This document shows positions 27,163 to 37,766 of a stretch of DNA of 64,000 nt, piece after piece; the stretch's first letter is position 1, and each line of letters starts with the position of its first letter. Below the pieces are notes generated by a model. The model made no database searches. It was given only the letters and a program-made list of their open reading frames with translations, and was not told the DNA's origin. Where the stretch lies: positions 1,461,438 to 1,525,437 of the forward strand of contig NZ_CP128988.1 of assembly GCF_030406045.1 (NCBI RefSeq). Direction: 5' to 3'. The position numbers were made by a program, and so were the translations under genes. This stretch comes from Thiohalobacter sp. IOR34 (lineage in GTDB: Bacteria; Pseudomonadota; Gammaproteobacteria; Thiohalobacterales; Thiohalobacteraceae).

Positions 27163-28127
27163 ATTACGCACGCATAACGGGCACCGGCGGCTACCTGCCT
27201 GAGAAGGTGCTGAGCAACAAGGAACTGGAGACCATGGTCGACACCAGCGACCAGTGGATCCGCGAACGTACCGGCATCGAGGAACGGCATATCGCCGCCG
27301 AGGGCGAGACCACCTGCGACCTGGCTGAACAGGCGGCACGCCGCGCCCTGCAGGCGGCCGGCCGCGAGACCGGCGAGGTCGACCTGATCATCGTCGCCAC
27401 CACCACCCCGGACCGGGTGTTCCCCAGCACCGCCTGCCTGCTGCAGCAGCGCCTCGACATCCACGGTTGCGCCGCCTTCGACATCCAGGCGGTGTGCACC
27501 GGTTTCGTCTATGCGCTGGGCGTGGCCGAGAAATTCATCCGCAGCGGCAGCGTGCGCTGTGCCCTGGTGATCGGCGCCGAGACCCTGTCGCGCATCGTCG
27601 ACTGGACGGACCGCAGCACCTGCGTCCTGTTCGGCGACGGCGCCGGCGCGGTGCTGCTCGAGGCCAGCGACGAACCCGGCATCCTCTCCACCCATCTGCA
27701 TGCCGACGGCAGCTACGAGAGCCTGCTCACCGTGCCGGCCGGCATCTCCCAGGGCTACGACAAGGTCCGCCAGGGTGAGGCCTTCATGCAGATGAAGGGC
27801 AACGAGGTGTTCAAGATGGCAGTCAACACCCTGGGCCGCATCGTCGACGAAACCCTGGCCGCCAACGACCTGGACAAGTCGGACATCGACTGGCTGGTGC
27901 CGCACCAGGCCAACATCCGCATCATCAACGCCACCGCCCGCAAGCTGAAAATGACCACTGAACGGGTGGTGATCACCGTCGACCGTCACGGCAACACCTC
28001 CGCTGCCTCGGTGCCATTGGCGCTGGACACTGCAGTACGCGACGGACGCATCCAGCGCGGCGAGACCGTGCTGATGGAGGCCTTCGGCGGCGGTTTCACC
28101 TGGGGATCGGTGTTGCTGAAATATTGA
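27159..28127 (+). CDS. fabH: Beta-ketoacyl-ACP synthase III
   Basis: Condenses acetyl-CoA with malonyl-ACP to begin type II fatty-acid synthesis. 322 residues; catalytic triad Cys113 ([10 protein letters not shown]), His249 (VPHQANIRI) and Asn279 (HGNTSAAS). The start is TTG in a TTGA overlap with plsX, suggesting coupled translation. Unlike in Escherichia coli, 177 bases with an inverted-repeat element separate it from fabD. Confidence 0.96.
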   Translation: MNYARITGTGGYLPEKVLSNKELETMVDTSDQWIRERTGIEERHIAAEGETTCDLAEQAARRALQAAGRETGEVDLIIVATTTPDRVFPSTACLLQQRLDIHGCAAFDIQAVCTGFVYALGVAEKFIRSGSVRCALVIGAETLSRIVDWTDRSTCVLFGDGAGAVLLEASDEPGILSTHLHADGSYESLLTVPAGISQGYDKVRQGEAFMQMKGNEVFKMAVNTLGRIVDETLAANDLDKSDIDWLVPHQANIRIINATARKLKMTTERVVITVDRHGNTSAASVPLALDTAVRDGRIQRGETVLMEAFGGGFTWGSVLLKY

Positions 28128-28152
28128 ATGATCAAAACCTCATTATTTATTA

Positions 28153-28263
28153 GCCACGGAAAACACGGAAAGCACGGAAAAGCCCTTTGGTCTTGTGCCT
28201 TGCCACGCCCTGACGCGGCGAGGCTAAAAAATCATTTTTCCGTGCTTCCGTATTTTCCGTGGC
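28153..28263. repeat. Imperfect 111-bp inverted repeat between fabH and fabD
   Basis: Left arm 28153-28181 (GCCACGGAAAACACGGAAAG...) and right arm 28235-28263 are inverted copies with one or two mismatches or shifts, spaced by about 53 bases with an inner GCCTTGCCACGC/GCGGCGAGGC stem. The arms contain repeated CACGGAAA units. It could form a hairpin in the fab transcript. It is probably a small dispersed repeat element. Confidence 0.75.
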
Positions 28264-28304
28264 CATGAATCAAAAGACAGCCTGTTGAAACAGTGGAAGC
28301 GGAC

Positions 28305-29234
28305 ATGAACAAACTGGCAATCGTCTTTCCCGGCCAGGGCTCGCAGAGCGTCGGCATGCTGGCCGCTCTGGCCGAGGCCTTCCCCCTGGTGCGGCACACC
28401 TTTGAAGAGGCCTCGGACGCGCTGGGCTACGACCTGTGGCGGCTGGCCCAGGAGGGGCCGGCCGAGGCGCTCAACCAGACCGACCGCACCCAGCCGGCGA
28501 TGCTGGCGGCGGGGGTGGCCGTGTGGCGGGTCTGGCAGGAGCAGGGCGGCGCAACACCGGCGCTGATGGCCGGCCACAGCCTGGGCGAATACAGCGCCCT
28601 GGTCTGCGCCGGCAGCCTCGACTTCGCCGATGCCGTGAAACTGGTCGAGGAACGTGGCCGTCGCATGCAGGAGGCCGTGCCGGCGGGCAGTGGCGCCATG
28701 GCCGCCATCCTCGGCCTGGACGACGAACAGGTGCGCAGCCTCTGCGAGCAGGCCGCCGAGGGCGAGGTGGTGGCGCCGGTCAACTTCAATTCGCCGGGAC
28801 AGGTGGTGATCGCCGGCCAGAGCAGTGCGGTGGAGCGTGCCATCGGCCTGGCCAAGTCGGCCGGTGCCAAGCGCGCCATTCCGCTGCCGGTCAGCGTGCC
28901 CTCGCACTGCAGCCTGATGCAGCCGGCGGCCGAGGCCTTTGCCGAGACCCTGGCCCGGACAACCCTGGCCACACCCCGCATCCCGGTGATCCACAACGCC
29001 GACGTCGCTGCCTACGACGATCCGGCCCGGATCCGCGACGCCCTGGTGCGCCAGTTGTACAATCCGGTGCGCTGGGTGGAAACCATCCAGGCCATGGCCG
29101 GGCAGGGCATCGACCACCTGGTCGAGGCCGGACCGGGCAAGGTGCTGGTCGGCCTCAACAAGCGAATCGACAAGGGCATGCAGGCCCTGCCGGTGTTCGA
29201 TCCGGACAGCCTGGCCGCCGCCCTCCAGGCCTGA
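28305..29234 (+). CDS. fabD: Malonyl-CoA:ACP transacylase
   Basis: Transfers malonyl groups from CoA to ACP. 309 residues from the ATG at 28305 (GGAAGCGG upstream; an in-frame GTG at 28293 adds four residues). The FPGQGSQSVGML opening, nucleophile Ser92 in GHSLGEYSAL, and a later PVSVPSHCSLM with the catalytic His are present. Part of the fab operon. Confidence 0.96.
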   Translation: MNKLAIVFPGQGSQSVGMLAALAEAFPLVRHTFEEASDALGYDLWRLAQEGPAEALNQTDRTQPAMLAAGVAVWRVWQEQGGATPALMAGHSLGEYSALVCAGSLDFADAVKLVEERGRRMQEAVPAGSGAMAAILGLDDEQVRSLCEQAAEGEVVAPVNFNSPGQVVIAGQSSAVERAIGLAKSAGAKRAIPLPVSVPSHCSLMQPAAEAFAETLARTTLATPRIPVIHNADVAAYDDPARIRDALVRQLYNPVRWVETIQAMAGQGIDHLVEAGPGKVLVGLNKRIDKGMQALPVFDPDSLAAALQA

Positions 29235-29276
29235 AGCGCCGCCCCTACCAACCTACAGCCAAGGAGTCCGACGACC

Positions 29277-30020
29277 ATGTCGCTGCAAGACGAGATTGCC
29301 CTGGTCACTGGTGCCAGCCGAGGCATTGGCCGCGCCATCGCCCTGGAACTCGGCCACCGCGGAGCCACCGTGGTCGGCACCGCCACCTCGGAGGCGGGTG
29401 CCACCGCCATCGACGAGGCCTTTGCCACGGCCGGCGTGAAGGGCGCCGGGCGGGTACTGGACGTCACCGATCCTGCCTCGGTCGATGCCCTGCTCAAATC
29501 CATGGGCGACGACTTCGGCGCCCCCAGCATCCTGGTCAACAACGCCGGCATCACCCGCGACAATCTGCTGATGCGCATGAAGCCGGAGGAATGGGATGCC
29601 GTGATCGACACCAACCTCAGTTCGGTGTTCCGTCTCAGCAAGGCCTGCCTGCGCGCCATGATGAAGGCGCGCCATGGTCGCATCATCAACATCGCCTCGG
29701 TGGTCGGTGCCACCGGCAATGCGGGACAGGCCAACTACGCTGCGGCCAAGGCCGGCATGATCGGCTTCGCCAAGTCGCTGGCCCGCGAGGTGGGTTCACG
29801 CGGCATCACGGTCAACACCGTTGCCCCCGGTTTCATCGACACCGACATGACCCGCGCCCTGTCCGAGGAGCAGCGCCAGGCGCTGCTCGGTGAGATCCCG
29901 CTCGGCCGTCTCGGCGACGCGGCGGACATCGCCCAGGCGGTGGCCTTCCTGGCCTCGCCGCAGGCGGCCTACATCACCGGCGAAACCCTGCACGTCAATG
30001 GCGGCATGTACATGGCCTGA
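29277..30020 (+). CDS. fabG: 3-oxoacyl-ACP reductase
   Basis: NADPH-dependent reductase of fatty-acid elongation. 247 residues with the Rossmann motif VTGASRGIGRAIA (about 11-23), NNAGITRDNLLMRM, the catalytic Ser in INIASVVG, and Tyr154/Lys158 in NYAAAKAG. Ends with GETLHVNGGMYMA as usual. AAGGAG lies 9 bases before the ATG. Confidence 0.96.
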   Translation: MSLQDEIALVTGASRGIGRAIALELGHRGATVVGTATSEAGATAIDEAFATAGVKGAGRVLDVTDPASVDALLKSMGDDFGAPSILVNNAGITRDNLLMRMKPEEWDAVIDTNLSSVFRLSKACLRAMMKARHGRIINIASVVGATGNAGQANYAAAKAGMIGFAKSLAREVGSRGITVNTVAPGFIDTDMTRALSEEQRQALLGEIPLGRLGDAADIAQAVAFLASPQAAYITGETLHVNGGMYMA

Positions 30021-30046
30021 GACGGTGACCTGTTGTCAATCCGGCC

Positions 30047-30313
30047 AGGGCCTGTTGACACGATCCCAATGGGCTCTGTTGCACCTGAAAAAGCGCCAAT
30101 CGAGGCGCGAGGAGAGAGGTTTGGTGACGCCAAATGAACGACGAGCAACGCGGAGTGGCGCTTTTTCAGGCGCAACCCGCAGGGCTGGGGCTCTTTTCCC
30201 GCCCAGCGGCGTTATCATTCGCTCAGGTAGACTGACTACAGCTCGCTCGTTCTGCCTTGCTGGACGAAAAAAGAGCCCCGGCAGAACCCATTGGGATCGT
30301 GTTAACAGGCCCT
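30047..30313. mobile_element. 267-bp MITE-like element between fabG and acpP
   Basis: Terminal inverted repeats of 32 bp (30047-30078 and 30282-30313) match at 30 of 32 positions and begin AGGGCCTGTT(G/A)ACACGATCC. Two further stems lie inside: CCTGAAAAAGCGCCA near 30084 pairs with TGGCGCTTTTTCAGG near 30153, and GGGGCTCTTTT near 30187 pairs with AAAAGAGCCCC near 30268. The result is a three-stem cloverleaf. There is no coding capacity and no clear target duplication. It forms most of the fabG-acpP gap. Confidence 0.8.
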
Positions 30314-30425
30314 AAGGAACGCCCTGCATATTGTTGTTATCCATCAGGTTTACAGGCCGCCTGCAGGCCTGCAGGCGAACCGCCCGACCGAGGTCAAGCC
30401 TTGCTGTAAATCAACGTGTTATCAC

Positions 30426-30454
30426 TGGATAACGGATACGCTTTTCACTACAAT
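30426..30454 (+). promoter_or_regulatory. Candidate acpP promoter
   Basis: TACAAT (30449-30454) with TGGATA (30426-30431) 17 bases upstream. It lies 47 bases before the acpP ATG, between the MITE and the gene. In Escherichia coli acpP has its own strong promoter. The -35 here is weak, so this is a candidate only. Confidence 0.35.
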
Positions 30455-30501
30455 ACCGGCCGCAGCTCAAGCTGCCTGAATTCTCGGAGGAACTACCTGT
30501 C

Positions 30502-30738
30502 ATGAGTAACGTTGAAGAACGCGTCAAGAAAATCGTTGTTGAACAGCTGGGTGTCAAGGAAGATGAAGTCAACAACGCATCATCCTTCGTCGATGATCTG
30601 GGCGCCGACTCGCTGGATACCGTTGAGCTGGTGATGGCTCTCGAAGAGGAATTCGAATGCGAGATTCCCGACGAGGAAGCCGAGAAGATCACCACCGTTC
30701 AGCAGGCCATCGACTACATCAACGCCCATCTGGGCTGA
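30502..30738 (+). CDS. acpP: Acyl carrier protein
   Basis: 78-residue acidic carrier of growing acyl chains. The 4'-phosphopantetheine site is Ser37 in [18 protein letters not shown]. Length and sequence are almost invariant in gammaproteobacteria. TCGGAGGAAC precedes the ATG. Codons are AT-richer at third positions than in neighbours (for example GAAGAACGC, GTTGAA), which is common for very highly expressed genes. Confidence 0.98.
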   Translation: MSNVEERVKKIVVEQLGVKEDEVNNASSFVDDLGADSLDTVELVMALEEEFECEIPDEEAEKITTVQQAIDYINAHLG

Positions 30739-30760
30739 TCTCGAAGGCCACACGCAACCC

Positions 30761-30793
30761 GCCGCTACCACGTCCAGTGGTCGCGGCATTTTT
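30761..30793 (+). terminator. Intrinsic terminator or attenuator after acpP
   Basis: GCCGCTACCAC (30761-30771) pairs with GTGGTCGCGGC (30777-30787, one mismatch), followed by ATTTTT. Placed between acpP and fabF it would let most acpP transcripts stop while some continue, matching the higher need for ACP. Confidence 0.75.
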
Positions 30794-30830
30794 CTGTTGC
30801 AATTCCTGAACCAGAAAAAGGGATGGAGTC

Positions 30831-32072
<1,242 letters not shown>

Positions 32073-32090
32073 GGCGGCCGGCCGCGCCCC

Positions 32091-33464
32091 ATGGCGCCGA
32101 GCGAAACGCCCCCCATCGTCCAGCAGCTGCCGGGCACTGTCGACCTGCTGACCCTCCACGACTACCGGCCACAGCGCTACCCGTACCTGCTGGAGAGCCG
32201 TGCCCGCGGGCCCCAGGCCCGCTTCGACATACTCTTCGCCCTGCCGGGCGAACGCCTGACCCTGTACGGCGACGGCCGGCTGGAGGGCGCCGCACGGCCC
32301 GGTAACGACTTCCTCACCGCCCTCGACGCGGCCTGGCAGGCCGAACAGCAGCCGACCGGCGACGACCGCCTGCCGTTCCAGGGTGGCTGGTTCCTGTTTC
32401 TCGGCTATGAACTGGCCGGCCAGATCGAACGGCGCCTGGCGCTGCCCCGCTGTGCGCCCGACGAGATCGTCGCCCAGGCGGTGCGCTTCCGCAGCGCCCT
32501 GATCCTCGACCACCGGCACAAGCAGACCCTGCTGCTGGCCGAGACCGGACAGGAGGCTGCCCTGGCGCAGATGCGCGAGGATCTCGCCGCCATCCAGGCG
32601 ATGGCGCCGCACAGGGCGGAGACCTCGCCAACGGCCAGCGTGGCGGAAGAGGAACCCGCGCGCTATGTCGGCGCGGTACGCCGCACCCTGGACTACATCC
32701 GTGACGGCGACGTCTTCCAGGCCAACCTGTCCCGCCTGTGGCAGGCGCAACTGGCCACGGCCTGCCCGCCGTCGGCTCTCTACCGGCGACTGCGTCAGGC
32801 CAACCCCGGCCCCTTCAACGGCCTTGCCACCTGGGACGACCGGGCGGTGATCAGCAGCTCGCCGGAACGACTGGTCGAGGTGCGCAATGGCCGCATCGCC
32901 ACCCGCCCCATCGCCGGCACCCGGCCGCGCGGGGAGGACCTGGGCAGCGACGAGGGACTGTCCACCGAGCTGCTCGGCCATCCCAAGGAACGGGCCGAGC
33001 ACATCATGCTCATCGATCTGGAGCGCAATGATCTCGGACGGGTCTGTGTGCCGGGCAGCATCGAGGTCGACGAACTGATGACGCTGGAATCCTATGCCCA
33101 CGTCCACCACATCGTCTCCAATGTGCAGGGGCGGCTGCGGCCCGGGGTCACGCCGGGCGGGGTGATCCGTGCCCTGTTCCCCGGTGGCACCATCACCGGC
33201 TGTCCCAAGGTGCGCTGCATGGAGATCATCGCCGAACTGGAAGCACGACCGCGTGGCGCCTATACCGGTTCCATGGGCTATCTCAACCGCGACGGCAGCC
33301 TGGACCTCAACATCCTCATCCGCACCCTCGAACAGCGCGGCCGGCACATCGCGTTCCGCGCCGGCGCCGGGATCGTCGCCGACTCGGATCCGGGACGCGA
33401 GCTGGAGGAGACCCGGGCCAAGGCGCGAGGCCTGCTGCTGGCGCTGGGCAGCGGCGGGAACTGA
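32091..33464 (+). CDS. pabB: Aminodeoxychorismate synthase component I
   Basis: Aminates chorismate to 4-amino-4-deoxychorismate, using ammonia from a glutamine amidotransferase, for folate synthesis. 457 residues with the chorismate-binding signature at the C-terminal half: GDVFQANLSR, ATRPIAGTRPRG, IMLIDLERNDLGRVC, PGGTITGCPKVRCMEII and GAYTGSMGY. The tryptophan-like lysine/threonine choice fits PabB rather than TrpE. It is followed immediately by pabC, which completes p-aminobenzoate synthesis. Confidence 0.93.
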   Translation: MAPSETPPIVQQLPGTVDLLTLHDYRPQRYPYLLESRARGPQARFDILFALPGERLTLYGDGRLEGAARPGNDFLTALDAAWQAEQQPTGDDRLPFQGGWFLFLGYELAGQIERRLALPRCAPDEIVAQAVRFRSALILDHRHKQTLLLAETGQEAALAQMREDLAAIQAMAPHRAETSPTASVAEEEPARYVGAVRRTLDYIRDGDVFQANLSRLWQAQLATACPPSALYRRLRQANPGPFNGLATWDDRAVISSSPERLVEVRNGRIATRPIAGTRPRGEDLGSDEGLSTELLGHPKERAEHIMLIDLERNDLGRVCVPGSIEVDELMTLESYAHVHHIVSNVQGRLRPGVTPGGVIRALFPGGTITGCPKVRCMEIIAELEARPRGAYTGSMGYLNRDGSLDLNILIRTLEQRGRHIAFRAGAGIVADSDPGRELEETRAKARGLLLALGSGGN

Positions 33465-34339
33465 TGGGGTACACTCGGCCCATGTCGGAATCCCTGGCCT
33501 GTCTCGTCAACGGCATCGAGTGCCGCAAGCTGCCGCTGGCCGACCGTGGCCTGCACTATGGCGACGGCCTGTTCGAGACCCTGGCCGTGCGCAACGGCCG
33601 GATCGAGCTGTTCGATGCCCACCTGGATCGCCTCACCGAGGGCTGCCGGCGGCTGGGCCTCCCCCTGCCGGACCGCTCGCTGCTGGCCGCCGAGGCCGGT
33701 CGGCTCAGCGCCGGCCGGGCGGCGGCAGTGCTGAAGATCATCCTCACCCGCGGTTCGGGAGGGCGCGGTTACCGGCCGCCATCGACCGTCGCCGCAACCC
33801 GTATCCTCTGCCTGCTGTCCTGGCCGGAACGCGACGCGGCGCTCTGGCGACAGGGGGTGCGCCTGCGCCGCTGCCGGACCCGGCTCGGCCTCAATCCGGC
33901 ACTGGCCGGGATCAAACACCTCAACCGCCTGGAACAGGTGCTGGCGCGCAGCGAGTGGGACAACGACGACTTCGAGGAGGGTCTGATGCTCGACGTCGAG
34001 GGACGGGTGGTGGAAGGCATCAGCAGTAACGTCTTTTTCGTCACCGGCGGTGAGCTGGTGACGCCGGCGATCGACACCTGCGGCGTGGCGGGGGTGATGC
34101 GCGCCACCCTGATCGAGCTGGCCCGCGAACGGGGGATCGCCTGTCAGGAGCGACCGGTGGCGGACAGCGAACTGGCCGGCTTCGAGGGCGCCCTGGTCAG
34201 CAACAGCCTGATCGGGCTCTGGCCGGTGCGCAGCATCGATGACCGGAACTATGCCGTTCCGCCGCTGGCCGGCGAGCTGCAGGCCGCGCTGTTCGAACGA
34301 CTCGGCCGCCCCCTGCCGGCAGGGGAGGAAACGACATGA
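33464..34339 (+). CDS. pabC: Aminodeoxychorismate lyase
   Basis: PLP-dependent lyase releasing p-aminobenzoate and pyruvate. 291 residues from the ATG that overlaps the pabB stop (TGATG), preceded by GGCGGGAA. An alternative ATG at 33482 gives MSESLACLVNG and lies 6 bases after TACACT. Fold-type IV motifs: DRGLHYGDGLFETLA near the start, PLP lysine in LAGIKHLNRLEQVLAR, and EGISSNVFFV. In Escherichia coli pabC also lies between fabF and mltG. Confidence 0.93.
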   Translation: MGYTRPMSESLACLVNGIECRKLPLADRGLHYGDGLFETLAVRNGRIELFDAHLDRLTEGCRRLGLPLPDRSLLAAEAGRLSAGRAAAVLKIILTRGSGGRGYRPPSTVAATRILCLLSWPERDAALWRQGVRLRRCRTRLGLNPALAGIKHLNRLEQVLARSEWDNDDFEEGLMLDVEGRVVEGISSNVFFVTGGELVTPAIDTCGVAGVMRATLIELARERGIACQERPVADSELAGFEGALVSNSLIGLWPVRSIDDRNYAVPPLAGELQAALFERLGRPLPAGEETT

Positions 34340-35355
34340 GCCCCGAGCTGCGACGCCGCCTGGGCCTGCTGCTCGGACTGGCGGTCCTGCTCGGCGCTCT
34401 CGCGGCGGGCTGGTTGGCCATGGACTACCGCGACTTCACCCGCACCCCGCTGATGGTGGCGGAGAGGGGCTATCTGTTCGAGATCGAACCGGGCAGCTCG
34501 CTACGCCGTGTCGCCGACCGGCTGGCCCGCGACAGGGTGCTCCGGAGGCCGCATTATCTGGTCTGGCTGGCACGCCGCGAGGGACTGGCGGGACGGATCC
34601 AGGCCGGCGAATACCGCATCGATCCCGGCACCCGCCCGGCCGAACTGCTCGCCCAGCTGGTTGCCGGACGGGTGGTGCAGCACCCGGTCACCATCGTCGA
34701 GGGCTGGACCTTCCGTGAACTGCGCGTCTACCTGGACAGTCTCGACACCCTGCAGCACGAACTGCGCGGCCTGGACGACGCCGCCGTGATGCAGCGTATC
34801 GGGCAGCCGGGTCTGCATCCCGAAGGCCGCTTCCTGCCCGACACCTATCATTTTCCGCGCGGCGCCCGCGACAGCGAGGTACTGCGCCGCGCCTTCGACG
34901 CCATGCAGAAGACCCTGCAGCAGGAATGGGCGACACGGGACGAGGGCCTGCCGCTGAAAACCCCCTACGAGGCGCTGATCCTGGCCTCCATCGTGGAGAA
35001 GGAGACGGCACTGCCCGAAGAGCGGCCGCAGATCGCCGGGGTGTTCATCCGTCGCCTGCGCAAGGGCATGCGCCTGCAGACCGACCCTACGGTGATCTAC
35101 GGCCTGGGCGCCGACTTCGATGGCAACATCCGCTACCGCGACCTGCGCCGCGATACGCCCTACAACACCTACCTGAACAAGGGGCTGCCGCCCACCCCGA
35201 TCGCCCTGCCGGGCGTGGACGCCATTCGCGCCGTGCTCCACCCCGCGCCGGGCAAGGCGCTCTACTTCGTCGCCCGCGGCGATGGCAGCCATCAGTTTTC
35301 GGCCACCCTGCAGGAGCACAACCGGGCAGTGCGCCGCTACCAATTGAAGCGCTGA
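34336..35355 (+). CDS. mltG: Endolytic murein transglycosylase MltG
   Basis: Cleaves nascent glycan strands at the inner membrane and so sets strand length. 339 residues: a membrane anchor at about 8-28, LysM-like region (IEPGSSLRRVADRLA), and the YceG domain with LASIVEKET (catalytic Glu), GVFIRRLRKGMRLQTDPTVIYGLG and YNTYLNKGLPPTPIALPG. ATG overlaps the pabC stop by 4 bases. Confidence 0.95.
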   Translation: MSPELRRRLGLLLGLAVLLGALAAGWLAMDYRDFTRTPLMVAERGYLFEIEPGSSLRRVADRLARDRVLRRPHYLVWLARREGLAGRIQAGEYRIDPGTRPAELLAQLVAGRVVQHPVTIVEGWTFRELRVYLDSLDTLQHELRGLDDAAVMQRIGQPGLHPEGRFLPDTYHFPRGARDSEVLRRAFDAMQKTLQQEWATRDEGLPLKTPYEALILASIVEKETALPEERPQIAGVFIRRLRKGMRLQTDPTVIYGLGADFDGNIRYRDLRRDTPYNTYLNKGLPPTPIALPGVDAIRAVLHPAPGKALYFVARGDGSHQFSATLQEHNRAVRRYQLKR

Positions 35356-35472
35356 CGATTGGCATCTGGCCCCCTGCAGGCTGGCGACAGGCACAGCAGA
35401 GGAAGCTGAATATGATCCGCTTCAGGCTATCCATCTTTGGCCGTGGCAGGACCGCGGCGATACCGAGGTGAC

Positions 35473-37008
35473 ATGCGGCCCAAGGGAGTGATTGCAGCCG
35501 GGCATCCGCTCAGCGCGGAGGCGGCGGCGCAGATACTGGAGGCGGGCGGCAACGCCTTCGATGCCGCGATCGCGGCCTTCTTCGCCGCCTGTGTCTGCGA
35601 GCCGGTGCTGGCCTCGCCGGCCGGTGGCGGCTTTCTGCTGGCGGCTTGTGCCGATGGCAGCGAGACCCTGTTCGACTTCTTCGTGCAGACACCGCTGGCC
35701 CCCGCTGCCGGTCGTGAGCTGGACTTCTATCCCATCCGTGCCGACTTCGGCAGTGCCCGCCAGGAATTCCACATCGGACTCGGCGCCGTCGCCACGCCGG
35801 GCTGCGTGCATGGCCTGTTCGATGCCCATGCCCGGCTCTGCCGGCTGCCGATGACGCGGCTGGTCGAGCTGGCGGTCGCCCTGGCACGCGGGGGTGTGCG
35901 GGTGAACGCCCTGCAGGCAAGGGTGTTCGAGATCGTCAGCCCCATCTACAGGGCCGACGAGGCGGTACGCGGCCTGTTCGCCGGCAGCGCGGCCTCCGGT
36001 CTGGTCGGCGAGGGCGACCTTCTGCGCCTGCCGCAGCTGGCCGACAGCCTGGAATGGCTGGCAGAGGAGGGCGCCGGGCTGTTCTATAGCGGCGAGATCG
36101 GCCGGCGTATCGTCGAGCTGTGCCGGCATGGCGGCCTGCTGACCGCCGAAGACCTCCACAGCTATCGCAGCCTGCGGCGTGAACCGCTGCGTCTCGACTA
36201 CCGCGGCCACCGGCTGATCACCAATCCGCCACCGTCCTCCGGCGGCCTGCTGATCGCCTTCGCCCTGCGCCTGCTGGAAGACATCGATGCCGGGGCGGTG
36301 AGCGAGGCCGACTGGCTGCAGCAGTTGGCCCGGGTCATGCACCTCACCGGGGAGGCACGGCTCGATGCCGAGCGCCGGGGGCTCGGCCTCGAGGCCGGGA
36401 GCCTGCTCGATACGGCCTTCCTCGACCGCTACCGGAGCGAACTGCAGGGCCGGCCCGGAGCACGTCGCGGCACCACCCATGTCAGCGTCATCGATGCGGC
36501 CGGCAACCTGGCCGGCCTCAGTGTCAGCAACGGCGAGGGCTGCGGCCGGCTGATCCCGGACACCGGCATCATGCTCAACAACATGCTTGGCGAGCAGGAT
36601 CTCAACCCTCACGGCTTCCACGCCTGGCCGCCGGGACAGCGCATGACCTCGATGATGGCACCGACCCTCCTCGACAGCCCGGACGGCCGCCGGCTGGTGC
36701 TGGGCTCCGGCGGCTCCAACCGCATCCGCAGCGCCATCCTCCAGGTGTTGGTCAACCTCGTGGATCTCGGGCTGCCGCTGCCAGAGGCCATCGAGCGGCC
36801 ACGCATCCACCTGGAGGACGAGCTGCTCAACGTCGAGGCCGGCCTGCCGGAGGCGGCCGTCGCCAGGCTGTTCGAGCACTGGCCACGGCATCGGCTCTGG
36901 CCCCAGCGCAGCCTGTTCTTTGGCGGCGTGCACGCCGCCCTGCTGGAGGCGGACAGGCTGAGCGGCTGGGGCGACCCGCGCCGCGGCGGCGTGGTGCGGC
37001 TGGTCTGA
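35473..37008 (+). CDS. ggt: Gamma-glutamyltransferase
   Basis: Ntn hydrolase acting on glutathione and other gamma-glutamyl compounds, normally self-cleaving. 511 residues from the ATG at 35473 (CGAGGTGAC upstream). The predicted autocleavage and catalytic Thr334 lies in [14 protein letters not shown], and the small subunit holds [19 protein letters not shown] and a glycine-rich [13 protein letters not shown]. No signal peptide precedes [14 protein letters not shown], so it appears cytoplasmic, unlike enterobacterial GGT. It interrupts the usual mltG-tmk order. Confidence 0.88.
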   Translation: MRPKGVIAAGHPLSAEAAAQILEAGGNAFDAAIAAFFAACVCEPVLASPAGGGFLLAACADGSETLFDFFVQTPLAPAAGRELDFYPIRADFGSARQEFHIGLGAVATPGCVHGLFDAHARLCRLPMTRLVELAVALARGGVRVNALQARVFEIVSPIYRADEAVRGLFAGSAASGLVGEGDLLRLPQLADSLEWLAEEGAGLFYSGEIGRRIVELCRHGGLLTAEDLHSYRSLRREPLRLDYRGHRLITNPPPSSGGLLIAFALRLLEDIDAGAVSEADWLQQLARVMHLTGEARLDAERRGLGLEAGSLLDTAFLDRYRSELQGRPGARRGTTHVSVIDAAGNLAGLSVSNGEGCGRLIPDTGIMLNNMLGEQDLNPHGFHAWPPGQRMTSMMAPTLLDSPDGRRLVLGSGGSNRIRSAILQVLVNLVDLGLPLPEAIERPRIHLEDELLNVEAGLPEAAVARLFEHWPRHRLWPQRSLFFGGVHAALLEADRLSGWGDPRRGGVVRLV

Positions 37009-37016
37009 GGGACGCC

Positions 37017-37601
37017 ATGATCGTCCTCTTCAACAAACCCTTCCGGGTACTGTCCCAGTTCAGCCGCGAGGGCAGCGACAAGCAGACGCTGGCCGATTTC
37101 ATCCCCATTCCCGGCATCTATCCCGCCGGACGGCTCGACTACGACAGCGAGGGCCTGCTGCTGCTCACCGACGACGGGCGGCTGCAGCACCGCCTCAGCG
37201 ATCCACGCCACGGCAAGCGCAAGACCTACTGGGTGCAGGTCGAGGGCGAACCGACGGAGGCCGCGTTGGAGCGGCTGCGCCGGGGCGTGCGCCTGAAGGA
37301 CGGGCTGACCCGGCCTGCCGGGGTGCGGCGCATCGAGGCGCCGCCGGTGTGGCCACGCCAGCCGCCGATCCGAGAGCGGCGCGCCATCCCCACCTGCTGG
37401 CTGGAGATAACCCTCAGCGAGGGACGCAACCGCCAGGTGCGGCGCATGACCGCCCACATCGGCCACCCGACACTGCGCCTGATCCGCTACCGCATCGGCG
37501 ACTGGACCCTGGACGGCCTGGGCAGCGGCGAATACCGGATCGTCGACCCACGACGCTGCCGCCGACCCGCCCCGGGCAGACCAGCCGGAGGCAGACGCTA
37601 G
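37017..37601 (+). CDS. rluE: 23S rRNA pseudouridine(2457) synthase RluE
   Basis: 194 residues of the RsuA/RluB/E/F family without an S4 domain, as in RluE. It has [30 protein letters not shown] with catalytic Asp41, and the RluE-like [20 protein letters not shown] and [15 protein letters not shown]. The stop codon TAG (37599-37601) is the last part of a CTAG that also marks the left end of a MITE. The gene therefore ends exactly at the element. Confidence 0.92.
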   Translation: MIVLFNKPFRVLSQFSREGSDKQTLADFIPIPGIYPAGRLDYDSEGLLLLTDDGRLQHRLSDPRHGKRKTYWVQVEGEPTEAALERLRRGVRLKDGLTRPAGVRRIEAPPVWPRQPPIRERRAIPTCWLEITLSEGRNRQVRRMTAHIGHPTLRLIRYRIGDWTLDGLGSGEYRIVDPRRCRRPAPGRPAGGRR

Positions 37602-37762
37602 CAGCCTGTCGGACTCAGGACTGATCTACTGCGCGGGTGGGAGAGCGGCCCGAATCTCCCCGATTCCTCGTTGCGTAGTGCCAACTATGCGCCTCGAAAT
37701 CGTGAAGATTCGTTCTCGTTCTCCCACCCTGCTCGCTACGATCGCCCAAGTCCGACAGGCTG
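37602..37762. mobile_element. 161-bp MITE, CAGCCTGTCGGACT termini, CTAG duplication
   Basis: Terminal inverted repeats CAGCCTGTCGGACT at 37602-37615 and AGTCCGACAGGCTG at 37749-37762, each flanked by CTAG (37598-37601 and 37763-37766). The interior has an imperfect inverted repeat around TCGTTGCGTAG/CTCGCTACGA. No coding capacity. It is a different family from the ATATTGCAC elements but uses the same kind of 4-bp site. The left CTAG supplies the rluE stop. Confidence 0.85.
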
Positions 37763-37766
37763 CTAG

